Shown: piece by piece, positions 1 to 5,993 of the stretch
Numbering within the stretch: position 1 is the stretch's first letter
Layout of the letters: every line of letters begins with the position of its first letter
Assembly (NCBI GenBank): GCA_030614245.1
Contig: JAUWKK010000082.1
Span: 1-9,337 of the forward strand
Direction: 5' to 3'
Origin: Planctomycetota bacterium
Lineage (GTDB): Bacteria; Planctomycetota; PUPC01; JABMSA01; JAUWKK01
DNA length: 9,337 nucleotides
Position numbers and translations under genes: made by a program
The notes under the pieces: model-generated
The model's database searches: none
What the model was told of the DNA's origin: nothing
Seen by the model: only the letters and a program-made list of their open reading frames with translations

Positions 1-1
1 C

Positions 2-172
2 CGCGCGGGCGGCGCGTCGATGGCCGCCCTGGGCTGCGGGCTGGGCCTGCTGATCAATCTCGCCGGGCACGTGGGGGCGGGTCGCGACCCGCCCCTACAT
101 CTCGCCGCAGGTGTGGCCGATGACGTTTCGGCGGACTCTGCGCTCGCGGGCGTCACGATCTACGAAACATGA
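2..172 (+). CDS. ftsW: FtsW C-terminal fragment (SEDS peptidoglycan polymerase), 5' end outside the window
   Basis: Only the last 56 codons are present. FtsW is the membrane-embedded SEDS glycosyltransferase that polymerises lipid II at the division septum. The visible residues RAGGASMAALGCGLGLLINL match the end of the SEDS fold, where a Gly-Gly-Ser-type loop precedes the last transmembrane helix. Its position directly before murG is the usual dcw order. The stop TGA (170-172) overlaps the murG start in an ATGA arrangement, which suggests translational coupling. After the last helix there is an unusual tail of about 34 residues. Its first part, VGAGRDPPLH, is encoded by a near-perfect GC-rich palindrome that looks inserted. 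RodA, the elongation paralogue, cannot be strictly excluded from so short a fragment, but the neighbourhood favours FtsW. Confidence 0.75.
   Translation, partial: RAGGASMAALGCGLGLLINLAGHVGAGRDPPLHLAAGVADDVSADSALAGVTIYET
71..98. repeat. GC-rich palindrome in the ftsW tail
   Basis: Bases 74-95 form a perfect 22-bp palindrome centred on TCGCGA. With one G-T mismatch it extends to 28 bp, from GTGGGG to CCCCTAC. It encodes 10 in-frame residues of the FtsW tail. Its GTGGGG start resembles the ends of the R1 elements in murB and ddl, so it may be a related small palindromic element. Confidence 0.75.
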
Positions 173-1431
173 CCGCAGAACAAGAAAAACGAAAAATGCT
201 GTATCTGCTGGCAGGAGGCGGAACGGGCGGGCACCTGATGCCGGGGATAGCCCTGGCACAGCATATCAAGGCCGTCCAGCCGGATGCCGAGGTGCTTTTC
301 GCGGTATCCGAGAGCGATCGCGATATGCAAGCCCTCCGCCGGTACGAACTGGACGGATCAGCCTGGAGTGCGAGGCGCTGGACGGACTGGATCGACCTGC
401 CGACCTTCGCAACCGTCAATTCAGCAGCATTAACGCGCGCACTCGTGCGGATGATCAGGCTGCGCCCCGACGTCGTCGTCGCCTTGGGCGGCTATGCAGC
501 GGCGTTTCCGTCGATCGCCGCGCTGCTGCTGCGCAAGCCGCTGGTGCTTCTCGAGCAGAACGTCATCCCCGGCCGCGTCAATCGCATGCTGGCCAGGCGC
601 GCATCGTTGATCTGCTGTCAATGGCAGGAATCGGTCCGCTCCTTCCCCATCACGGCGCCCGTGGTCGTCACCGGCAATCCCGTCCGACGTGAGCTGCTCG
701 AGCAGGTGGCGCCAGCAGGCGAGGACGGCCCCGGCGGGCAAGCATCGCAATTCGACGGCCTCACCGACGGCCCGCCCACTGTGCTCGTGATGGGCGGCAG
801 CCAGGGCGCTCATTCGGTAAACGATGCGATGACCGCCTCACTGCCGCGACTGTTGCGCAGCGCACCCGACGTGCAGTTCATTCACCTGGCGGGCCGGGCC
901 GACCGCGAGCAGGTCGCAGCGGCCTATCAGCGTGCCAACGTGCGTGCGTGCGTGCTGGATTACCTCGAGGACATCGGCCCGGCGTACCGGTGCGCCGACG
1001 TCGTCGTCAGCCGGGCCGGGGGTACGTCGCTGGCCGAGATCACGGCACTCGGCAAAGCCGCCGTCCTGATACCCTATCCTCACGCGGCGGACGATCACCA
1101 GCGCGCGAACGCACGGGCGCTTGCACACTGCGGCGCGGCCGAGATGATCGCCCCCGACCAGCTCACGCCGGATATCCTCGCGGCAAAGGTCGAAACGCTG
1201 CTGCGAAATGAATCTTTGCGGCGCGGAATGTCGCTCCGAGCACGTGAAAAAAGCCGCTTGATGGCTGCAACGGACATCCTGACCCATATCGATAACCTGC
1301 CTGCCCGCCGAGGCGGGATACTTGACCCAACGGCGGCACTGGAGACGACCCCCAGGGCCTGCCCGCCAATAGAGGGCCTGCCCGCCTATGGTGGGCCTGC
1401 GGGTCGTCAATTGAACTCGGAGGAAAGATGA
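169..1431 (+). CDS. murG: UDP-N-acetylglucosamine--N-acetylmuramyl-(pentapeptide) pyrophosphoryl-undecaprenol GlcNAc transferase (MurG)
   Basis: MurG transfers GlcNAc from UDP-GlcNAc to lipid I, giving lipid II at the inner face of the cytoplasmic membrane. The protein has 420 residues in the two-domain GT-B fold. The N-terminal glycine loop GGGTGGH (residues 16-22) binds the diphosphate region. GGSQGAHSVN marks the second domain, and SRAGGTSLAEI followed by an HQRANA segment forms the UDP-GlcNAc site. The start at 169 was chosen because it overlaps the ftsW stop; ATG 196, just before LYLLAGGGTGGH, is the alternative. The protein is longer than the usual 355-365 residues. About 43 residues from Pro378 are a Pro/Gly-rich tail encoded by palindromic repeat sequence, and the interdomain linker around residues 187-203 is also enlarged. 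The end overlaps murC (ATGA). Confidence 0.95.
   Translation: MTAEQEKRKMLYLLAGGGTGGHLMPGIALAQHIKAVQPDAEVLFAVSESDRDMQALRRYELDGSAWSARRWTDWIDLPTFATVNSAALTRALVRMIRLRPDVVVALGGYAAAFPSIAALLLRKPLVLLEQNVIPGRVNRMLARRASLICCQWQESVRSFPITAPVVVTGNPVRRELLEQVAPAGEDGPGGQASQFDGLTDGPPTVLVMGGSQGAHSVNDAMTASLPRLLRSAPDVQFIHLAGRADREQVAAAYQRANVRACVLDYLEDIGPAYRCADVVVSRAGGTSLAEITALGKAAVLIPYPHAADDHQRANARALAHCGAAEMIAPDQLTPDILAAKVETLLRNESLRRGMSLRAREKSRLMAATDILTHIDNLPARRGGILDPTAALETTPRACPPIEGLPAYGGPAGRQLNSEER
1304..1408. repeat. Palindromic repeat region forming the murG C-terminal tail
   Basis: The region holds a small hairpin, CCCGCC-GA-GGCGGG (1304-1317). It is followed by a larger element bounded by the inverted repeats GACGACCC (1344-1351) and GGGTCGTC (1401-1408). 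Inside the element is a direct repeat of AGGGCCTGCCCGCC at 1354-1367 and 1373-1386. The second copy also pairs with GGTGGGC just downstream. The region is translated in frame as the last ~43 residues of MurG, beyond where the family normally ends. Confidence 0.65.
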
Positions 1432-2819
1432 ACTTCCACGGCAGACGCATTCATCTGATGGGCATCGGTGGAATAGGCGTCAGCTCCGTCGCCCAGATCG
1501 CCATGCGGCGCGGGGCTGTCGTCTCGGGTTGCGATCAGGCCGACGGCGAGATGCTGCGCAGGCTCCGGGGCCAGGGAATCCACTGCTTCGTCGGCCACGA
1601 CCCCTCGCACATCGATGATATCGACACGCTCGTCTTCTCAACGGCCGTATCGCGGCACGAGCCGGAACTCCTCGCGGCACGAGCCCGAGGCATTGAAGTC
1701 ATCCATCGGGCCGAACTGCTCGCATGGCTCGCAGAAGGCCGCCACATGATCGCCATCGCAGGGACGCACGGCAAGACATCCACCACCTGGCTCGTTGCCA
1801 ACCTGCTGATCTCGGCCAATCTCGACACGACAGTCATGCTCGGCGGGAACGTCGAGAAGCTCGGCGGCAACTTCCGCACCGGAGATGGGCCGCTCTTCGT
1901 CACTGAAGTCGATGAAAGCGACGGATCGCTCCTGCACCTGGCACCGAAGTGGTCGGTGCTGACGAACGTCGAGCTGGACCACGTGGACTACTACCCGCGC
2001 GGGCTCGAGCAGATCAAGGAGACCTTTGCAGCATACATCCGCCGGACCAGGAGCGGCGGGATACTATTCGCCTGCTCCGATTGCGCCGGTGTGAGAGGAC
2101 TGCTCGAGGATTACCCCGACCGAGTGACAACGTACGGCACGCGGGGCTCGCCGGACGTGGCAGCGCGGAACATCGAACTCTCCGGCGGGTACTCGATCTT
2201 CGACGTCGTCTGGCGCGGTGCGGAGATATGCCGCGTCTGGCTGTCGCTGCCGGGCGAGCACAACGTGCAGAATGCTCTCGCCGCTATCGCCATCGGCCTC
2301 GAGCTGGGCATGCCGACGTACCGCATCGAAGACGCACTCGCCCATACGCCTACCGTCAAGCGCCGACTGGAGAGACGGGGCGAAGCCGGAGGCATCACCG
2401 TCTTCGACGACTACGGGCATCACCCGACAGAGATCAAGGCAACCGTGGCCGCCGCCCGCGAGATCGCCGGCGGACGCCTCATTGGCGTCTTCCAGCCCCA
2501 CCGATACACGCGCACCAAACACATGTGGAAGGAGTTCGCCGAGGCGCTCGAAGACATCGACGTGCTCTTCATCACATCGGTTTACGCCGCCAGCGAGAAG
2601 CCGATCCCAGGCGCCGACGGCGAGAAAATCCACCTCGAGACCATCCGGCGCGCGCACCCGAGCTCAACCTGGGTCCCCGAACTCAACCACGTGGCCGAGC
2701 AGGTTACTCCCGTCCTGCACGAGGGCGATACCGTGCTGACGATGGGCGCCGGCAATGTCTGGACGGTCGGCGACGCCGTGCTGCACAGGCTCAGTCACCA
2801 GGAGGTCGTCAGGGGATGA
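1428..2819 (+). CDS. murC: UDP-N-acetylmuramate--L-alanine ligase (MurC)
   Basis: MurC is the cytoplasmic ATP-dependent ligase that adds L-Ala to UDP-MurNAc, the first step of stem peptide synthesis. The 463-residue length is normal. The N-terminal UDP-binding domain begins HLMGIGGIGVSSVA. The central domain has the ATP loop GTHGKTSTT (residues 112-120), then EVDESDGSL and LTNVELDHVDYY, which hold metal and substrate ligands of Mur ligases. HNVQNALAAIAIG, DDYGHHPTEIKA and FQPHRYTRTK are typical MurC signatures leading into the C-terminal domain, which ends near GAGNVWTVGDAV. GGAGGA at 1419-1424 is a strong ribosome binding site just before ATG 1428. The gene overlaps murG and murB by ATGA at both ends. 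No palindromic insert is seen, unlike its neighbours. Confidence 0.97.
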   Translation: MNFHGRRIHLMGIGGIGVSSVAQIAMRRGAVVSGCDQADGEMLRRLRGQGIHCFVGHDPSHIDDIDTLVFSTAVSRHEPELLAARARGIEVIHRAELLAWLAEGRHMIAIAGTHGKTSTTWLVANLLISANLDTTVMLGGNVEKLGGNFRTGDGPLFVTEVDESDGSLLHLAPKWSVLTNVELDHVDYYPRGLEQIKETFAAYIRRTRSGGILFACSDCAGVRGLLEDYPDRVTTYGTRGSPDVAARNIELSGGYSIFDVVWRGAEICRVWLSLPGEHNVQNALAAIAIGLELGMPTYRIEDALAHTPTVKRRLERRGEAGGITVFDDYGHHPTEIKATVAAAREIAGGRLIGVFQPHRYTRTKHMWKEFAEALEDIDVLFITSVYAASEKPIPGADGEKIHLETIRRAHPSSTWVPELNHVAEQVTPVLHEGDTVLTMGAGNVWTVGDAVLHRLSHQEVVRG

Positions 2820-3826
2820 AACGTGCCGGCGGCGAATTCAAGCGTAATGCACCTTTTGTGCGGTCATGCGTGCCGCTGGCGCCGTACACATCGTTTCGTA
2901 TCGGCGGGACGGCCGAGTTCTACGCCGAACCCGAGACCGAGGAGCAAGTGCGCATTCTGCTGGCCATCTGCAAAGATTGCAGCCTGCTCTTCCGCGTGAT
3001 GGGAGCGGGAACGAACCTGCTCGTAGACGATGACGGCGTCGACGGGCTCGTTATCCGCACTTGTCGGCTGCACGGCATAGAACGCGAGGGCGGGCGGGTG
3101 ACAGCCGGCGTCGGGGCACCACTGCCGCAGCTGATAGACTGCGCCCTCGGCTGGAAGCTCGGCGGGCTGACCGAACTTGCCGGCATACCGGGCACGGTCG
3201 GCGGAGCACTGGCCACCAACGCGGGAACGCGACACGGCTCCATCGGACCGGCCATCGAGACCGTCACCGGCGTCGACCCCGACGGCCGGACCGTGACAAT
3301 GGTGGGGCAGGCTTTCAGCCTGCCAACTAATCAGCAGCCTGGAAAGGCCGCTCCACAACGGCTCGAGTTCGACTACCGCACGGCGAACCTGCGCGGCCTG
3401 ACGGCCACCAGCGTGACGTTCGCCCTGCATCACGAACCCGCCTGCCGGACGGGCGAGGACGGCGCCGCCGGACGGATCAGGCGGATGCTGGCCGAGCGGC
3501 GGGCGAGCCAGCCGCGCTACGGGCGCAGCGCCGGATGCATCTTCAAGAACCCGCCCGGAGACAGCGCCGGACGCCTCATCGATGCCGCCGGCCTCAAGGG
3601 CAAATCATGCCGGGGAGCACAAGTATCGACGCGGCATGCGAATTGCATCATCAATCAGGGCGGCGCCTCGAGCGCCGACGTCATTGAACTCATGCAATCC
3701 GTCAGACAGTCCGTTAGAGACCGGTTCGGTGTTGTGTTGGAACCGGAGATCCAGATATGGCAGCCGGGTGCCACGGTCAACTGTCTTCAGTCGGCCGTGC
3801 TTCGCCCACGTCCAAGCTCCGCTTGA
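2816..3826 (+). CDS. murB: UDP-N-acetylenolpyruvoylglucosamine reductase (MurB) with repeat-derived insert and C-terminus
   Basis: MurB is the FAD enzyme that reduces UDP-GlcNAc-enolpyruvate to UDP-MurNAc with NADPH. From ATG 2816 it has 336 residues. The start follows AGGAGG (2800-2805) and overlaps the murC stop. FAD-domain motifs are TSFRIGGTAEFY, GAGTNLLVDDDGVDG and GIPGTVGGALATNAG. The C-terminal substrate domain has RYGRSAGCIFKNP and ends LEPEIQIW. The conserved acid is Glu309 or Glu311. The residue at the usual catalytic Ser position is Cys241, a variation I believe also occurs in other MurB proteins. Two segments look foreign. VGQAFSLPTNQQPGKAAPQ lies between GRTVTM and RLEFDYR and comes from an R1 palindrome. 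Everything after Gln316-Pro317 comes from an R2 repeat, which also supplies the stop codon. Without both segments the protein would be about 297 residues, a normal size. Confidence 0.95.
   Translation: MKRAGGEFKRNAPFVRSCVPLAPYTSFRIGGTAEFYAEPETEEQVRILLAICKDCSLLFRVMGAGTNLLVDDDGVDGLVIRTCRLHGIEREGGRVTAGVGAPLPQLIDCALGWKLGGLTELAGIPGTVGGALATNAGTRHGSIGPAIETVTGVDPDGRTVTMVGQAFSLPTNQQPGKAAPQRLEFDYRTANLRGLTATSVTFALHHEPACRTGEDGAAGRIRRMLAERRASQPRYGRSAGCIFKNPPGDSAGRLIDAAGLKGKSCRGAQVSTRHANCIINQGGASSADVIELMQSVRQSVRDRFGVVLEPEIQIWQPGATVNCLQSAVLRPRPSSA
3302..3356 (+). repeat. R1 palindromic element, copy A (55 nt, in murB)
   Basis: It starts GTGGGGC and ends GCTCCAC. It contains a perfect hairpin with arms GGCAGGCT and AGCCTGCC and a TTC loop. 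A second, one-mismatch hairpin has arms AGCAGCCT and AGGCCGCT and a GGAA loop. It is read in frame inside murB, giving VGQAFSLPTNQQPGKAAP. It differs from copy B in ddl by one base in 55. Confidence 0.9.
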
Positions 3827-3837
3827 ACGTGCCACCC
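3766..3837 (+). repeat. R2 palindromic element, copy 1 (72 nt, murB 3' end)
   Basis: The element starts GGGTGCCACGGTCAA and ends CGCTTGAACGTGCCACCC. The outer ends are inverted repeats with one mismatch. Inside are two hairpins, CACGG...CCGTG and CACGTCCAAGC...GCTTGAACGTG. It matches 8664-8735 at 64 of 72 positions. It encodes the last ~20 residues of MurB and its TGA stop, then fills most of the gap before ddl. Confidence 0.9.
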
Positions 3838-3876
3838 ATGCACCGCCTGCCGGCGGGCAGAGGGGAGAGAGACGAT

Positions 3877-5100
3877 ATGAATTCTAAACCGCACGTCGCC
3901 GTCCTCTGGGGGGGAACATCGTCCGAACGCAATATCTCAGAGAAGACCGGCCGCGCGGTTGCCGAGGGTCTGCGACTCGCCGGCTATCCGGTCTCGGAGA
4001 TCGACGCCGCCGGTGATTTCCTCGCCGAAATTGCCGACGTGGGGCAGGCTTTCAGCCTGCCAACTAATCAGCAGCCTGGAAAGGCTGCTCCACGCGTTGT
4101 CGCATTCATAGCGTTACATGGCGAGTTTGGCGAAGACGGCCGCATCCAACAGATACTCGAAGACAACGACATACCATACACCGGCTCCGGAGTGCGCGCC
4201 AGCAGGCTGGCCATGGACAAGGTCGCAGCGAAGGGCAAGTTCATCCGCGCGGGCCTCGATACACCGAAGTATCGCGTTATATGTGTGGAGCAGCCTTCCC
4301 AATCTGCTGATTCAATTGATCGGCAGGCTAAAAGCCTGCCCCACAATACTGGGCAGACACCGTACGTCCGTCGGGAGCTCGACGCGGCGGTCGCCAGAGA
4401 ACTGGGATTGCCGCTGGTCGTCAAGCCGGTCGCCGGCGGCTCGAGCATCGGCATCTCATTGCTGAGGTCGCTCTGTGAATGGCCAGAAAAAGCTCTTGCT
4501 GTGGGGCAGGCTTTCAGCCTGCCAATTAATCAGCAGCCTGAAATGGCCCGCCCAATGTCGGGCGGGCAAGCTCCACGTGTCCTGATCGAGGAGTTCATCA
4601 GCGGCCGGGAGCTCACCGTCGCCGTCATGTGTGGGGCAGGCTTTCAGCCTGCCGATCAATGCAATCAGCAGCCTGAAATGGCCCGCCCAATGTCGGGCGG
4701 GCAAGCTCCACGTGCGCTGCCGATCATCGAGATGACCTTCGAGGGAGCGCTTTTCGATTACGATGCGAAATACAGCAAAGGCACGATCTACACGGAAGCG
4801 CCGCCACTGCCGGCGGAAACCGAGCACGCGGTGAAGGACGCCGCCGCCCGAGCCTGCGCCTGCCTGGGCTGCGCCGGCGTCGCTCGCGTCGACCTGATAC
4901 TATCAGGCGACGGCGTGCCGTATATACTCGAGGTGAACACAATCCCGGGGATGACGGCGACGAGCCTGGTGCCGAAGGCCGCCAGGTGTGCCGGGATCGG
5001 CTTCCAGGAGCTCGTATCCGGGATAGTTAAGAGCGGCCTTGCCTCGCACAGTAATGCGAAGGGAGCGGAAGTTGGCAAAGCGCGCAAAGCTTCAGCGTAA
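3877..5100 (+). CDS. ddl: D-alanine--D-alanine ligase (Ddl) enlarged by four in-frame palindromic inserts
   Basis: Ddl is the cytoplasmic ATP-grasp enzyme that joins two D-Ala to make the D-Ala-D-Ala that MurF adds to the precursor. From ATG 3877 (GGGGAGAGA just upstream) it has 407 residues, against about 306-320 for typical DdlB-type enzymes. Catalytic motifs are all present and in order: GGTSSE (12-17), HGEFGEDG (81-88), KPVAGGSSIG (183-192), the omega-loop YDAKY (295-299), the RVDLI segment, and EVNTIPGMT (352-360). Four R1 elements encode residues of about 55-73, 137-156, 209-234 and 252-279. Each lies between conserved segments, plausibly in surface loops. Removing them leaves about 314 residues, so the core enzyme looks intact and probably active. 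This is inference. The 3' end overlaps ftsQ. An upstream in-frame start in murB would only add R2-encoded sequence, so it was rejected. Confidence 0.95.
   Translation: MNSKPHVAVLWGGTSSERNISEKTGRAVAEGLRLAGYPVSEIDAAGDFLAEIADVGQAFSLPTNQQPGKAAPRVVAFIALHGEFGEDGRIQQILEDNDIPYTGSGVRASRLAMDKVAAKGKFIRAGLDTPKYRVICVEQPSQSADSIDRQAKSLPHNTGQTPYVRRELDAAVARELGLPLVVKPVAGGSSIGISLLRSLCEWPEKALAVGQAFSLPINQQPEMARPMSGGQAPRVLIEEFISGRELTVAVMCGAGFQPADQCNQQPEMARPMSGGQAPRALPIIEMTFEGALFDYDAKYSKGTIYTEAPPLPAETEHAVKDAAARACACLGCAGVARVDLILSGDGVPYILEVNTIPGMTATSLVPKAARCAGIGFQELVSGIVKSGLASHSNAKGAEVGKARKASA
4039..4093 (+). repeat. R1 palindromic element, copy B (55 nt, in ddl)
   Basis: It is identical to copy A in murB at 54 of 55 positions, with the same orientation and reading frame. 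It encodes VGQAFSLPTNQQPGKAAPR, residues 55-73 of Ddl. Both internal hairpins are perfect here, the second having arms AGCAGCCT and AGGCTGCT. It sits just before the strand leading to HGEFGEDG. Confidence 0.92.
4285..4344 (-). repeat. R1 palindromic element, copy C (60 nt, inverted, in ddl)
   Basis: This is the R1 element in the opposite orientation. On the minus strand it reads GTGGGGCAGGC...GCTGCTCCAC with a linker five bases longer (GATCAATTGAAT instead of AACTAAT). The plus-strand translation is VEQPSQSADSIDRQAKSLPH, residues 137-156 of Ddl, placed between PKYRVI and the segment leading to the ATP-binding KPVAGGSS motif. Confidence 0.9.
4501..4576 (+). repeat. R1 palindromic element, copy D (76 nt, long form, in ddl)
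   Basis: It has the R1 left half followed by an enlarged right half with an extra hairpin, GCCCGCCC-AATGTC-GGGCGGGC. It is 21 nt longer than copies A and B. It is read in the same frame as they are, starting VGQAFSLPINQQPEM, and occupies residues 209-234 just before VLIEEFISG. Confidence 0.9.
4631..4711 (+). repeat. R1 palindromic element, copy E (81 nt, long form, in ddl)
   Basis: It combines the five-base-longer linker with the extra GCCCGCCC/GGGCGGGC hairpin. It is read as CGAGFQPADQCNQQPEM and onward, residues 252-279, between ELTVAVM and ALPIIEMTF. A 52-nt stretch (4663-4714) is identical to 4528-4579 in and just past copy D. Confidence 0.9.
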
Positions 5101-5983
5101 GAAGCCCGGCCTCGTACGGGCTTTCGCAGCCATCGGCGCGGCAATGAGCGGGCTCGGCCTGCGCCGCGTGCTGGGGCTGCTGCTGATCGTGTTGGCCGCC
5201 GCCCTCCTGTGGCTGGGCGGCAAGCAAGTAACGCGGTTCATCACATCGCGACCGGAATACGCCATCGACGTCTCGCGGCTCGAAGTGCCGGAACTGCCCG
5301 AATGGTGCTCGGACGAAGTCAAGAGAAGTGTCCGCGACAAGCCTCTGGCTGAAGGTCGCTACTGCATCGCCGACCCTCGGCTGACGGCGTTCCTGGGCCG
5401 CAAGTGCGAGGCGAATCCCTGGGTGCGCAAGGTCAATTACGTCCGAAGGGCATTCCCCAGGCGCATCGAGATCAGCCTCGAACTGCGCCGCCCGCTCTGC
5501 GGCGTCGAGAGCCTCGGACGGTACTACGTCATCGATGAAGACGCCGTCCGACTGCCGCTGTCCTACCGCAACTGGCCGGTCGCATCACGACGAATGCCCG
5601 CTGTGAAGGGCGTGCAGACGCCCCCGCCCGAGGAAGGCGGCGTATGGGATGACGATGCGGTAAAAGGAGCAATTGAGACCCTTCGGGCGATCAATGCCAG
5701 CAAGGTTATCGCCAGGGCCGTGGATATCACCGTGGTTGATGTGAGCAACTACGGCGGGCGCACTAATCCGCGAGCGAGCGAGGTGGTCGTATACACCAGC
5801 GCAAGCCACGAGATCCTGTGGGGACGCGCTCCGACGAGGAAATGCTACGGCGAACTGGCCGTCAATCAGAAAGTTCACACACTCGAGCGCCTGCTCGCCA
5901 ACTCGGCCTGTGCAGCGGGAGTGCAGCTCAATATAAGATTCCCCGGCGGGGGTATAATTCGGCGGACGCCCGCCAACCTATGA
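5054..5983 (+). CDS. ftsQ: Cell division protein FtsQ (POTRA-domain divisome protein)
   Basis: FtsQ is a bitopic inner-membrane protein that links divisome parts through its periplasmic POTRA and beta domains. From ATG 5054 it has 309 residues. A strongly basic N-terminus is followed by one membrane segment at about residues 39-55 (VLGLLLIVLAAALLWLG). The POTRA-like part ends in NPWVRKVNYVRR (121 onward) and FPRRIEISLELRRPLCG. The motif YYVIDEDAVRLPL (157 onward) matches the YYLID-type signature of the beta domain. Overall similarity is weak, as is usual for FtsQ, so the call leans on these motifs and on the ddl-ftsQ-ftsA order. The start is uncertain. TTG 5072 has a better ribosome binding site (GGGAG, 5061-5065), and TTG 5039 is also possible. 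All three overlap the end of ddl. A low-complexity stretch, TPPPEEGG, sits mid-protein. Confidence 0.85.
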   Translation: MRRERKLAKRAKLQRKKPGLVRAFAAIGAAMSGLGLRRVLGLLLIVLAAALLWLGGKQVTRFITSRPEYAIDVSRLEVPELPEWCSDEVKRSVRDKPLAEGRYCIADPRLTAFLGRKCEANPWVRKVNYVRRAFPRRIEISLELRRPLCGVESLGRYYVIDEDAVRLPLSYRNWPVASRRMPAVKGVQTPPPEEGGVWDDDAVKGAIETLRAINASKVIARAVDITVVDVSNYGGRTNPRASEVVVYTSASHEILWGRAPTRKCYGELAVNQKVHTLERLLANSACAAGVQLNIRFPGGGIIRRTPANL

Positions 5984-5989
5984 AGGGAG
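5983..5989 (+). promoter_or_regulatory. Ribosome binding site deciding the ftsA GTG start
   Basis: AAGGGAG starts at the last base of the ftsQ stop codon and ends four bases before GTG 5994. The next in-frame ATG (6006) would be too far from it, so GTG is preferred as the ftsA start. Confidence 0.55.
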
Positions 5990-5993
5990 AGTA

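Noticed and set aside
111..692. Long open frame of Arg/Ala-rich sequence overlapping murG
   Set aside because: It is an out-of-frame shadow of murG in GC-rich DNA; the murG frame has all the family motifs.
1949..2815. Upstream extension of the murB frame through murC
   Set aside because: It is Arg-rich noise in another frame of murC. ATG 2816 has a strong AGGAGG site and begins the MurB fold.
3061..3330. Arg-rich frame inside murB
   Set aside because: It is a shadow frame of murB with low-complexity composition and no recognisable motif.
3757..3876. N-terminal extension of ddl starting inside murB
   Set aside because: It would encode R2 repeat sequence only. ATG 3877 has a good ribosome binding site and is followed at once by the Ddl first strand.
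3302..4711. CRISPR array
   Set aside because: The repeats are irregularly spaced, lie in both orientations, vary in length and are translated within genes.
5953..5958. Perfect TATAAT about 36 bases before ftsA as an internal promoter
   Set aside because: The -35 position shows no TTGACA-like hexamer and no TGn extension, and the site lies within the ftsQ coding sequence.
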